46,432 nt of DNA from Pseudomonas ceruminis (GTDB taxonomy: Bacteria > Pseudomonadota > Gammaproteobacteria > Pseudomonadales > Pseudomonadaceae): positions 1-46,432 of the forward strand of contig NZ_BQHW01000034.1 in assembly GCF_021602025.1 (NCBI RefSeq), read 5' to 3'. Below are positions 39,286 through 46,432 of this stretch, piece after piece. The notes under the pieces are model-generated. The model ran no database searches and had not been told where the DNA came from. It saw only the letters and a program-made list of their open reading frames with translations. Each line of letters starts with the position of its first letter. Position 1 is the stretch's first letter. The position numbers and the translations under genes were made by a program.

Positions 39286-39573
39286 TCAATCGTCGTCTTT
39301 GCGGAACATGTTGAGGCTGTCATTGAAGATGCAGTGAGGGTCTTCCTGATCCATCAGCCGTTCCTTCTTGCTGAACTTCACGTTTGGGTCAGCAAACAGG
39401 TTGAAGAACAGGACCATCGGAATGCTGGCTGCGATCACCAGGAGTAACGAGCCGGCGAAGGCCCAGCCACCAAAGGCCTGTCGAACGTATGCAGCAAACA
39501 GACAAGCTGCAGCAGCCAGAGCGATCGACCCGGCCCCCTTCCCAACCTGCTTCATCACAAAGGACTTGTTCAT
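39286..39573 (-). CDS. two-TM membrane protein next to iterons
   Basis: 95 residues from MNKSFVMKQVGKGAGSIALA; AGGAG lies 10 bp before the ATG at 39573. Membrane segments at about 15-31 and 37-58, then a charged cytoplasmic tail. The first iteron (39589-39603) ends 16 bp upstream of the start. It probably shares its transcript with the helicase gene downstream. Function unknown. Confidence 0.6.
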   Translation of the reverse strand: MNKSFVMKQVGKGAGSIALAAAACLFAAYVRQAFGGWAFAGSLLLVIAASIPMVLFFNLFADPNVKFSKKERLMDQEDPHCIFNDSLNMFRKDDD

Positions 39574-39588
39574 CTCGGTGGCTCCTTG

Positions 39589-39773
39589 GCACAACCATTT
39601 ATGGCTCCACAATACCTATAGATTTGTATGGATGCAAGGCAAATTATAGTTACGTGTTACGAATACAGGCACAACCATTTATGACTCTGTAGCGAGAAAA
39701 GCGTTGGCCGCCAGCACAACCATTTATGCCCTAGGAGAGACAAAAGCGGAAAGCCGCAGCACAACCATTTATG
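39589..39773 (+). repeat. iteron-like repeats GCACAACCATTTATG
   Basis: Four identical 15-mers at 39589, 39669, 39714 and 39759. The last three are exactly 45 bp apart and the spacers also share CGCTTTT at the same place on the minus strand, so a 45-bp unit was repeated. A 13-of-15 inverted copy lies at 40486-40500. Regular spacing by whole helical turns is typical of initiator-binding iterons. Confidence 0.75.
39643..39659 (+). promoter_or_regulatory. conserved box, copy h, plus-strand orientation
   Basis: ATTATAGTTACGTGTTA, nearly identical to copy b, between the first and second iteron. No plus-strand gene follows for 2.4 kb, so it may drive an untranslated RNA through the iterons or work as a binding site only. 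Confidence 0.5.
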
Positions 39774-41125
39774 CTTAAGCGCAGCCATAAAAGCCGGCCC
39801 CGTCGGCGCCGATACGCCGCCCAGCAACCAAAAGGGAGGCGCTCGCTGGCAGAGATACCCCGGGCCGCAATCGCCTAGGGGCATGCACGCATGCAATGAG
39901 CTGAGAATCATGGAGGCAATGAAGTGCTTCCCACCCACGAGACACCGAACAGAGAAAAGCGGCTCCAAGCACCCTGAGCTGAGACGAATCCGACCAAGCA
40001 CCACCACTCGGCACCAGGTGCTGACTACTGCCAGCCAATCGTCAATACCCGCCTGCCCGGTCACAAGCGGCACCAGGAGAGCAGCAGGGTCGGCCTCGCC
40101 AGGCAGGTCACATACCACCCACCGCCAGCCAAGCATCACACGCTGCGAGCCGGATCGAGCACCGCCAGCACAGATCCAGCTTCACCCACCACCGGCCGCC
40201 GGGCATCGCACTCTGCCGGCCACGCCAGGATCGCAAACCGCAGCAACAGGTCTCACACCGCCCACCACCGACCGCGACCGATCATCGGAGGCCAGCTGCA
40301 GGACCAGCATCGAGCCCCTGCACAGCCAGCCTCTCTCCTCCCCCCGTCGCATCCTTCTCAGCCCGTCGCTCTCCTCCCCCGTCAGATCCTTCTTGGGGTC
40401 GCCACCGACTGCCGGTGGCCTGTTTCGCTTGACGCAACCCGCAGGGACTGACGGTTGAGCGCCGGCCGAGGTGCGTAGCGAAAGGCACAAATGGTTATGC
40501 TGTCGGCAGGAGAAAAAGCGCCAAACCTGCGGCAGCAGAACAAGCGCCAGCACAATGAAATGCCAATGCGGCAGCGCAACAACGAAACCCCAAACTAGCG
40601 ATGGCACAATTCAACATCTAGAACTGGTGCGAGAACAATAGGATCCCACCACTCATGCTCTCACGCACAGCAGACGACGTAGAAGTCGCAGTGAAATAAT
40701 GGAGATGAAGAAGAGAAGAGAGAAAAGAGAATCCACAGAAGAAGAATGAACCCAATACGTCATCAGCAGAAGGGAGCCGGCGGGTGCAGAGGCACAAGCG
40801 GCACAGAAAGAACTGGCAGATCCACAACGGCCAGCCCCACGACAGGCACCCAAACCAAACTTGCAAAACGAGGGGTGGCACAACGAGCAGCGGAAAAAGA
40901 GAATCCGACACAAGTGCCGGCGCCAGAATGAGGCCGATGGTGCAACCGGAATAAGAGAAAATGAATGAAGAGAATTAAATTAGATTAAGGGAGCGGGCGC
41001 GAGGCAGTTCGGTTCAAACACCGCCAGGCCCAGATAAAAGTCAGCTCACCACCGAATGCAAAAGCAATTCTCAGCGGCCGGATCACACTACGCTCAGCAA
41101 GAGCCCGGATAACACTTCGCCAAAT

Positions 41126-41311
41126 CACCGGTAGGCTTCTTGTCCGCTTTACCGAAGCCGCAGGATCCCACTGCGCATAACACCGGTCAGCTTCTAGTTA
41201 GCTTCGCCAAAGCCGCAGAGTCACACATCGCGTAACACCGGTTCGCTTCTAGTCCGCTTTGCCCATAGCCCGGTTCATACTTGGCCTGTCACCGAATAGT
41301 TTCTGGTCGCC
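41126..41311 (+). repeat. 55-bp degenerate tandem repeats
   Basis: CACCGGT marks the start of successive units at 41126, 41181 and 41236 (55-bp steps), and CACCGAA begins a partial unit at 41290. Inside, (G/A)GCTTCT(A/T)GT, a CCGCTTT block and an AGCCGCAG block recur. A possible earlier, weaker unit begins at 41050. ParR-type adaptors bind such repeats in plasmid centromeres. Confidence 0.7.
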
Positions 41312-41321
41312 CTCAGCCACG

Positions 41322-41355
41322 AAAAAAAAGCCCTGCCGACGTTGATCGACAAGGC
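41322..41355 (-). terminator. rho-independent terminator of 41377-41904
   Basis: On the minus strand the stem GCCTTGTCGA/TCGGCAGGGC (two G-U pairs) is followed by eight T (complement of 41322-41329). Confidence 0.8.
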
Positions 41356-41376
41356 CTTCGCGAAACTGATTAGCGA

Positions 41377-41904
41377 TTACTCATCCACGTCGATCTCTCC
41401 TTCGAACTTCGTTTCCACCTGGTCCAGCATGCTGCCCACCAGAGACTCAAGAGATGCCAGATCATCTTCTCTGGCCTTGAGCGTCAGCTTTACGCCATGG
41501 CTCATATTTCGTACCCGCTCGTGCATTTCGGCTCTGAGGTCAAAGAGTTTGGAAACCCTTTCGCACAGGCTCAGAACAAGCTTGTGATTGGGCTCGAATT
41601 CTCGGGCTCGCTTCACTCTCTTCGTGAGGCCTTTGTGGCTCACGTTCGTGGACATCCATTTCCCCTTGCCGGCCTTGAGCTTTCGATAGACCCGCACGAA
41701 TGGTCGCGATTGGCCCCGGTGCTGGTTGAAGTCGATCCCTATGCGCCCCGTCTGGAACGGCTGCATGACGTAGAGCAATTCACCCATGCGGACCAGGAGC
41801 TGATCGATGCGAATCAGGTAGTCGACAGCGGTGTCGACCGACTCCTTGCCTTTGCGCCGAAGCTCTTCGAAATCGTCGATGGAGGGGGGGTTGTGTATAG
41901 CCAT
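41377..41904 (-). CDS. hypothetical protein divergent from parM
   Basis: 175 residues, MAIHNPPSIDDFEELRRKGK onward. Rich in charged residues and mainly helical, with KLKAGKGKWMSTNVSHKGLT in the middle. No family recognised. Its position between the 55-bp repeats and the partition operon suggests a maintenance role, possibly DNA-binding. The start codon lies within the left copy of a duplicated 18-mer, which may be the site of autoregulation. Ends at a good terminator. Confidence 0.65.
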   Translation of the reverse strand: MAIHNPPSIDDFEELRRKGKESVDTAVDYLIRIDQLLVRMGELLYVMQPFQTGRIGIDFNQHRGQSRPFVRVYRKLKAGKGKWMSTNVSHKGLTKRVKRAREFEPNHKLVLSLCERVSKLFDLRAEMHERVRNMSHGVKLTLKAREDDLASLESLVGSMLDQVETKFEGEIDVDE

Positions 41905-41938
41905 TGTTTAAGCGTTCGCCGGGGGGTTGTGTATAGCC
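41885..41938 (-). repeat. 18-bp direct repeat across the start of 41377-41904
   Basis: GGGGGGTTGTGTATAGCC at 41885-41902 and 41921-41938, 36 bp apart. On the minus strand each reads GGCTATACACAACCCCCC; the left copy is part of the coding sequence directly after ATG. Suits an operator pair or a local duplication. Confidence 0.6.
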
Positions 41939-41985
41939 GCGCCGAGGGGGCGCGTTCCGGCGAATTTTCTTTGTCACCATCCAGT

Positions 41986-42002
41986 ATTGTCAATACGTGT
42001 TA
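41986..42002 (+). promoter_or_regulatory. conserved box, copy g, upstream of parM
   Basis: ATTGTCAATACGTGTTA followed by TGTATC as in copy d, oriented toward parM, 125 bp from its start. Confidence 0.5.
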
Positions 42003-42059
42003 TGTATCTTAGACTCACATCAATGCATACAGCACAGTAGCTACATCGCACTGCACTGT

Positions 42060-42118
42060 AGGCACTGCACACTGCACAGTGCGCATCGTTAACCCTTCTA
42101 AGTCACTGGTTTATATAG
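42060..42118 (+). promoter_or_regulatory. predicted parM promoter and CACTG/CAGTG palindrome
   Basis: TTAACC (about 42090-42095), a 17-bp spacer and TATATA (42113-42118) form a weak sigma-70 promoter ending 9 bp before the ATG, so the transcript would be nearly leaderless. CACTGCACAGTG near 42072-42083 is the reverse complement of a 12-mer before the toxin-antitoxin genes (about 16996-17007). Confidence 0.45.
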
Positions 42119-42127
42119 GTTTTTTTC

Positions 42128-43165
42128 ATGAAAGGTCGCGTAGCAATCGGTTTGGATGCGGGTCGTAGTGCCATTAAAGTCGTCGCTTACCACGACGGCA
42201 AACGAACGGATATCATGTACCCCACTCTGGCGGTTCCAGCTGTCGAACTCACCGACCCGACGACTGCGGCTCGCGCCCAGGCCGAGACCGAAATTGTCGA
42301 TGGCAAGGCATACTTCACTGGCGATACCGCTCGCCTCCAGGGCAACCTCACCTCCTCTATCGGGTTGAACGACAACTGGACGGATACCGCTGAATATCTG
42401 GCGCTTATTCAGTCGGCTTTCACCAGGTTACGTGCTAAGGGAGTTCAAGGTATTGAGGAGGCATTTGTAATTATCGGTACCCCGTCTAAGTTGTTCGGCT
42501 CTCGTAAGGACAGTCTGGTCGAGCGCACTCGGAAAGCACTCCCTAAAACTGTCGAGTTGAAAGCACTTCCTCAGCCAATGGGCGCTTACTGCGACTACAT
42601 CCTTGATCAGTCGGGCATGCCCATTGAAAATCTGATCAATGGTGCTAACGGAAGGCCTAAATCCTATGGCGTCATCGAGGGTGGGCATTACTCGACTGAC
42701 TTTCTTTTGATGAGGGAAGGTCAATATATTGAACGGGGCGCTGACTCCTGCGCAGGAATGAGTGCTGCTGCAGAGCAGTTGCGCCGCATCCTAGGCAAGC
42801 GCGAGATTCAAGCAAGCCTGGTGGAGTGTGAGGAATCGTTCAGCACCAAATGTCTTTTCCAGTACGGTCAGGAGGTAAACATTCAAGAGCAAGTGACCGA
42901 AGCTCAACAGCATGTGGTTCAGGAGGTTATCTCTAAAGGTAACTCGTTGTTTTCCGATGATGCTCGTTCCCTCAATGGGATTTTAGTTGCGGGTGGAAGC
43001 GCCGAGGCGATCTATGCTCGCGCCAAAGATGTATGGCAACACAGCATTCTTGTAAAAAATCCTCGCTGGGCTGTTGCTGACGGTTTTGCTCGCTATGCCC
43101 TTGGACAAATCATCCGGAGCATCGTAAACGCGAATGCAAAAAGGGTGTCTGCTGTAAATGGCTAA
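42128..43165 (+). CDS. parM: ParM-like actin ATPase of a plasmid partition system
   Basis: 345 residues. The actin-fold phosphate loop 1 reads AIGLDAGRSAIKVVAYHDGK (6-25). A second phosphate loop lies in YGVIEGGHYSTDFLLM, and the adenosine site in ILVAGGSAEAIYARA. Proteins of this family polymerise with ATP into filaments that push plasmid copies apart, linked to DNA by an adaptor that binds the centromere. The downstream gene overlaps by 8 bp and fits the adaptor. Almost no space remains between the predicted -10 element and the start codon. The family assignment is firm; assignment to ParM rather than another plasmid actin is by context. Confidence 0.88.
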   Translation: MKGRVAIGLDAGRSAIKVVAYHDGKRTDIMYPTLAVPAVELTDPTTAARAQAETEIVDGKAYFTGDTARLQGNLTSSIGLNDNWTDTAEYLALIQSAFTRLRAKGVQGIEEAFVIIGTPSKLFGSRKDSLVERTRKALPKTVELKALPQPMGAYCDYILDQSGMPIENLINGANGRPKSYGVIEGGHYSTDFLLMREGQYIERGADSCAGMSAAAEQLRRILGKREIQASLVECEESFSTKCLFQYGQEVNIQEQVTEAQQHVVQEVISKGNSLFSDDARSLNGILVAGGSAEAIYARAKDVWQHSILVKNPRWAVADGFARYALGQIIRSIVNANAKRVSAVNG

Positions 43166-43844
43166 GTTAATTCGTGTATATGACCCTAATGAAACTGAGC
43201 GCAAAATAAATCTGAATATCCCAGAAGACGTTTGCCCAGGTTTGCTGGAGTTCATGTCCGAACTGCCATACGGTAAAGACACGCCTCTTATCAGGGGAGT
43301 CTTTTATCAGTGGTTTTTGAGCCACAGTGAGGCCGGCACCCTAGACGAAGCTCTGAATAACGCTCTTGCTGGCCCGGGGGGAATGATTGCGACGGGCCGC
43401 CAATCCAAGCGTGAAAGTGCAGCTCCACCGAGCCGAAAGAAACGGGTACCACGGCAGCGAGAGATCACCGCAAAACCAGGGGCTGTAAAAGCTCCGGCAG
43501 TCGCGCCGCCCTCAGGGCCCCTAGCTCCCGCTGAACCGATGGAGCCGGCCCTGGTTGTCGAGGAGGTTCGCCCTCCCCTGCAACCTGAGCCGGTGGGCAC
43601 CCAGAGTGGTGCTCCCTTGCACACAGGTGCTGTCGAGGCTCATGCACTGTCTGTCCCTGTCGCCACCCCACCTGACTACGGTATGGATGCTCGGGACTCG
43701 TTGATCGACCAACAGCCGCAGCTGCTCTCAAGCGCAGGTGCCCTTGATGAGGCCAGCCCATCGCATGACTCTCAAGATCCGACCACGGCCGAACCCACAA
43801 ACTCGCAAATGGCAGCACTCGATGCGATGGGCAACATGTTCTAG
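43158..43844 (+). CDS. parR: ParR/StbB-like partition adaptor
   Basis: 228 residues. The N-terminal 60 residues (RKINLNIPEDVCPGLLEFMS, GKDTPLIRGVFYQWFLSH) suggest a ribbon-helix-helix domain, which binds centromere repeats. A long proline-, alanine- and acid-rich tail follows, ending NSQMAALDAMGNMF, a short amphipathic segment that could contact ParM. The gene overlaps parM by 8 bp (ATGGCTAA). It is longer than typical ParR (about 120) because of the tail. The 55-bp repeats at 41126-41311 are its likely DNA target (inference). Confidence 0.7.
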   Translation: MAKLIRVYDPNETERKINLNIPEDVCPGLLEFMSELPYGKDTPLIRGVFYQWFLSHSEAGTLDEALNNALAGPGGMIATGRQSKRESAAPPSRKKRVPRQREITAKPGAVKAPAVAPPSGPLAPAEPMEPALVVEEVRPPLQPEPVGTQSGAPLHTGAVEAHALSVPVATPPDYGMDARDSLIDQQPQLLSSAGALDEASPSHDSQDPTTAEPTNSQMAALDAMGNMF

Positions 43845-43869
43845 TCCTCCACAAGCAATCAGGTGAACG

Positions 43870-44394
43870 ATGAAAATTGGCTCCAAACTGCTGAACGTCG
43901 CTCAGCGCATAGCGGCAACCACGACAGATTTTGTTTTGGTATCGCTGGTACTGGGTGGATCGCTAGCACTACTGGCTTTAGTCATGGCTCATAATGCCCA
44001 TGTCGATACGTCGGGCCCATTCGACGTTGCTACCCCCGGCCTGAGCTGGACTGAGGGGGCAGCACTCAGCCTGGCACCTTACTTCCTTGTTCTGTTGCCT
44101 TTGGTGTGGTTGATCTACGAAGCGACACTGACCAGGACTTGGCGTGGCACGACGGCCGGCAAGCTGTTGTTCCGTGTCAGGACGATCTCGCTCAACGGCA
44201 ACCTATCCATCTGGCAGTGCATCTTGCGCACCACCTTGAAGATCATGTCCGTCTTGCTTCTGCTCAGCATCGGGCATCCGCTCGTGCTAGCCGTTGTGCT
44301 TGCAGCCTTCATCGCGGTTCCGGTTTTCACTGTGAAATCCCAGTTCATCTTCGACCTCATGGCGTCCACCACCGTGACTAAACGGGGCACGTGA
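43870..44394 (+). CDS. RDD-family membrane protein
   Basis: 174 residues. RIAATTTDFVLV holds the R and D of the name motif, and RGTTAGKLLFRVRTISLNGN the T-x-G-K and R-x-R part. Membrane segments at about 20-40, 66-86 and 120-155. RDD proteins are poorly understood; some are linked to ion transport. AGGTG precedes the ATG 26 bp after parR, so it belongs to the partition transcript, an unusual partner. Confidence 0.8.
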   Translation: MKIGSKLLNVAQRIAATTTDFVLVSLVLGGSLALLALVMAHNAHVDTSGPFDVATPGLSWTEGAALSLAPYFLVLLPLVWLIYEATLTRTWRGTTAGKLLFRVRTISLNGNLSIWQCILRTTLKIMSVLLLLSIGHPLVLAVVLAAFIAVPVFTVKSQFIFDLMASTTVTKRGT

Positions 44395-44415
44395 CCACCC
44401 GCACCAAATTACATG

Positions 44416-44440
44416 ACCGGCCTCAGGGCCGGTTTTTTTT
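44416..44440 (+). terminator. rho-independent terminator of the partition operon
   Basis: Stem ACCGGCC/GGCCGGT with loop TCAG, followed by eight T (44433-44440). The group II intron starts two bases later. Confidence 0.92.
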
Positions 44441-44442
44441 GG

Positions 44443-46313
44443 GTGCGCCAGGCATGGCGCGTTGCGCGCAAGCGCAACCAGCTTGGCTGTGGTGGCCACG
44501 CTGGTGACTTGGAGGTGAAAGTCCTCTACACACCCGGCAAGGGGAAGTGTTAGCCGAAGGCAAGGGTGTCGCGGGTGACTGCGAATCTGAAGGAAGCCCG
44601 AGGCAAAATGCTGGCCTGACGAACAGGAAGCGGATAGAGGCGGCGCAGCGGGGTAAGATGGCCCAAACCGTCAAAGCCCGATACTTGCACGGAACGCTGT
44701 GACGTAAATCCGACAGGCATAAGCAGGAAGGTCACGCGAATTACCCTGGGAGATCTGTAGGTTTGCCACTGTGCTACCGAGCGTCGAGAGGCGACGGGAT
44801 GAACCTACAGAAGTCAGCCGAGGCCGTAGTAAGTGGCAAATAACCATGCCACCAAGGGCCGAACAGGTTATGCCGCCAGTAGGCGTCAGAGTCTCGTCGA
44901 ATGTCGGAAAAGCAGAAATTTCTCCGCAAGAGAACTGTAACCCCAAGTCCGGGACAGAATCCTGGGCTTGCGGCTGTCAGTGCGCAGACATCGGCGGCGT
45001 CTGTGGCGTGGACGAACGCGGAGCCGGACACGCTGATGGAGCGGGTGCTTGCACCCGCCAACCTCAAGCGTGCGTATCAACGCGTAGTCAGCAACAAGGG
45101 TGCACCGGGTGCCGATGGCATGACGGTCGACCAATTGGCAGGCTACGTGAAACAGTATTGGCCGATCCTCAAGACTCGGTTGCTGGCTGGCGAATATCAC
45201 CCGCAAGGTGTACGCGCCGTCGACATCCCCAAATCCAAAGGCGGAACACGGCAGCTGGGTATTCCCTGCGTCGTGGATCGCCTGATCCAGCAGGCTTTGC
45301 TGCAACAGCTCACGCCGATCTTCGACCCCTTGTTTTCGGACTACAGCTACGGCTTTCGTCCGGGCAGAAGCGCTCACCAAGCCATCGAAACCGCCCGCGG
45401 CCATGTGGTGGCGGGTCACCGTTGGTGCGTGGAACTCGATCTGGAGAAGTTCTTTGATCGGGTGAATCACGATGTCCTGATGGCCCATGTTGCGCGTCAG
45501 ATCGAGGACAAACGCGTTCTTACGCTGATCCGTCGTTATCTTGAAGCGGGAACGATGTCAGGTGGACTCGTCAGCCGACGGCAGGAAGGGACGCCGCAAG
45601 GCGGCCCGCTCTCGCCGTTGCTGTCGAACATCCTGCTCAACGAACTCGATCGCGAACTGGAACGGCGGGGCCATCGCTTCGTGCGCTATGCCGACGATGC
45701 GAACATTTATGTGCGTAGTCATCGTGCAGGCGAACGGGTCATGGCCAGTGTTGAGCGTTTCCTGATCCAGCGCCTGAAACTGACACTGAATCGGGAAAAG
45801 AGCCGTGTGGCACGGCCTTGGGCCTGTGATTACTTGGGTTATGGGATGAGCTGGCATAAACAGCCGAAGCTGAGGGTAGCGAGCATAAGCCTGCACCGCC
45901 TGCGCGACCGACTCAGGGAACTCTTGCGTCGGATACGGGCCCGCTCAATGAGATTTATCGTTGAGCAAATGACTCCCGTGCTGCGTGGTTGGGCTGGCTA
46001 CTTCAAGCTGAGTCAGAGCAAGCGGCCACTTGAGGAGCTTGATGGCTGGGTGCGTCACAAACTTCGTTGCGTCATATGGCGTCAATGGAAGCGGCCCTCT
46101 ACGAGGGCGCGCAACCTGATGCGTTTGGGAATCGACGAGGCGCGGGCGTGGAAATCGGCGGTCAATGGCCGAGGCCCATGGTGGAACTCGGGAGCGTCAC
46201 ATATGAATCAGGCGCTACCGAAGAAGCTGTGGGATCGACTCGGGCTGGTCTCAATACTGGATACGATAAACCGGCTTAATCGCATAACCTGAACCGCCGT
46301 ATACGGTAACCGT
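44443..46313 (+). mobile_element. group II intron, class C type, apparently 3'-truncated
   Basis: Begins GTGCGCCAGGCATGGCGCG directly after a terminator, the habit of class C introns. About 460 bp of structured RNA sequence precede the reverse-transcriptase gene. After the gene, GAACCGCCGTATACGG (46291-46306) matches the 5' half of domain V, but the expected complementary half (ending ACGGTGG) and domain VI do not follow; other sequence starts at about 46313. Boundaries are by pattern. Confidence 0.8.
44901..46292 (+). CDS. ltrA: group II intron reverse transcriptase/maturase
   Basis: 463 residues. Reverse-transcriptase motifs run from RVVSNKGAPGADGMTVDQL through YGFRPGRSAHQAI and GTPQGGPLSPLLSNILLNEL to RYADDANIY with the catalytic YADD. 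The maturase domain X follows (MTPVLRGWAGYFKLSQSKRP). No HNH endonuclease domain is present at the C-terminus, in agreement with class C. The protein helps the intron RNA fold and copies it into DNA at the target. The reading frame is intact even though the RNA seems truncated, so the protein could act only on other introns. Confidence 0.95.
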   Translation: MSEKQKFLRKRTVTPSPGQNPGLAAVSAQTSAASVAWTNAEPDTLMERVLAPANLKRAYQRVVSNKGAPGADGMTVDQLAGYVKQYWPILKTRLLAGEYHPQGVRAVDIPKSKGGTRQLGIPCVVDRLIQQALLQQLTPIFDPLFSDYSYGFRPGRSAHQAIETARGHVVAGHRWCVELDLEKFFDRVNHDVLMAHVARQIEDKRVLTLIRRYLEAGTMSGGLVSRRQEGTPQGGPLSPLLSNILLNELDRELERRGHRFVRYADDANIYVRSHRAGERVMASVERFLIQRLKLTLNREKSRVARPWACDYLGYGMSWHKQPKLRVASISLHRLRDRLRELLRRIRARSMRFIVEQMTPVLRGWAGYFKLSQSKRPLEELDGWVRHKLRCVIWRQWKRPSTRARNLMRLGIDEARAWKSAVNGRGPWWNSGASHMNQALPKKLWDRLGLVSILDTINRLNRIT

Positions 46314-46432
46314 CCGGCCATGTCATCTACCCAGCCCCGCAAAGCCAAGACATCGAGTGCACTCAAATTTAAGTGAGCACCAGATCTAGCCTTTAAACGG
46401 GTATTTCATGCAGCCAACACTCGGTTCCTATT
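46314..46432. other. short region after the intron, no gene seen
   Basis: 119 bp to the window end without an open gene. It contains CACTCAAATTTAAGTG, a weak inverted repeat, which might belong to the promoter of a gene beyond the window. Confidence 0.4.

Larger units (their letters stand above)
39574..41376. other. 1.8-kb gene-free region, candidate replication origin and centromere
   Basis: No convincing gene on either strand. The plus strand is poor in T over long stretches, which leaves long chance open frames on the minus strand. From left to right it holds four GCACAACCATTTATG iterons, the conserved box h, a long C/A-rich stretch (39780-40640), a purine-rich stretch (40670-40760) and an AT-rich patch (about 40950-40990). 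Then come 55-bp tandem repeats (41126-41311) and the terminator of the gene at 41377. The mixture of iterons, AT-rich patch and neighbouring helicase and partition genes fits an origin region. No initiator gene has been identified. Confidence 0.5.

Noticed and set aside
39589-39773. Iterons considered as a CRISPR array
   Set aside because: Repeats of 15 bp with 30-bp spacers that are themselves related, only four copies with one irregular step, and no cas genes.
39657-40139. Minus-strand open frame with three HKWLC repeats 15 residues apart
   Set aside because: The peptide repeats are the translation of the 45-bp iterons; no ribosome-binding site, and the rest of the frame is low-complexity sequence from a T-poor strand.
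40182-40607. Minus-strand frame of 141 codons in the gene-free region
   Set aside because: Several overlapping frames are open here because of skewed base composition; no start context or protein-like pattern.

Overview
The window reads as part of a large plasmid of a pseudomonad (inference). It carries no chromosomal housekeeping genes. It does carry an actin-type partition pair (parM/parR-like), plasmid-encoded replicative helicases, a probable origin region with iterated sequences, many small unrecognised genes, and insertion elements of types common in Pseudomonas (IS5-type end, complete IS66, group II intron). No replication initiator, conjugation gene, resistance gene, tRNA, rRNA or CRISPR array was seen. 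Species or plasmid group cannot be fixed from the sequence alone.

Layout. 1-124: end of an IS5-family element inserted in a small membrane-protein gene that also has a frameshift. 361-2836: minus-strand train of small, mostly membrane proteins. 3126-7084: minus-strand operon with two tandem DnaB helicases, ending in a clear terminator. 7296-9467: GIY-YIG nuclease and small membrane proteins, partly AT-rich. 9581-11963: complete IS66 element with perfect 8-bp target duplication, sitting between the ribosome-binding region and start codon of a plus-strand gene. 13636-16510: PAPS-reductase-like ATP pyrophosphatase overlapping an RNase II/R-type exoribonuclease that carries double-stranded-RNA-binding domains. 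17159-18933: AbiE-like toxin-antitoxin pair. 18928-30289: long run of minus-strand accessory genes, including a lipoprotein, a PD-(D/E)xK-like protein, a TGT/DpdA-like protein, a protein made of five helix-turn-helix repeats and a cytosine-C5 DNA methyltransferase. 30526-36593: a polyglutamine-containing regulator, a DUF5623-like protein, and an operon with three tandem paralogous membrane proteins. 36949-39573: UvrD/Rep helicase and neighbours. 39574-41376: 1.8 kb without genes but with two repeat families, the best candidate for origin and/or centromere. 41377-44394: partition region. 44443-46313: group II intron directly behind a terminator, apparently cut off at its 3' end.

Regulation. 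Two repeated DNA elements organise the window. An 17-bp box, consensus RTTATnnGTACGYGTTA, lies 20-125 bp in front of seven gene clusters (heads at 2836, 7084, 9467, 20514, 31422, 36593 and parM at 42128), with an eighth copy beside the iterons. A second element, TTGTYCTATAGTTTAAT, occurs in pairs 33-35 bp apart inside or beside predicted promoters of three units: the PAPS-like/exoribonuclease pair, a 54-aa gene, and the DNA methyltransferase. The two elements suggest plasmid-encoded or host-encoded regulators acting on many operons at once.

The most unusual candidates for an undescribed system are the exoribonuclease with dsRNA-binding domains and its overlapping partner, the helix-turn-helix repeat protein, and the shared operator system that links the first of these to the methyltransferase. 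All assignments are by eye; no database search or alignment program was used.
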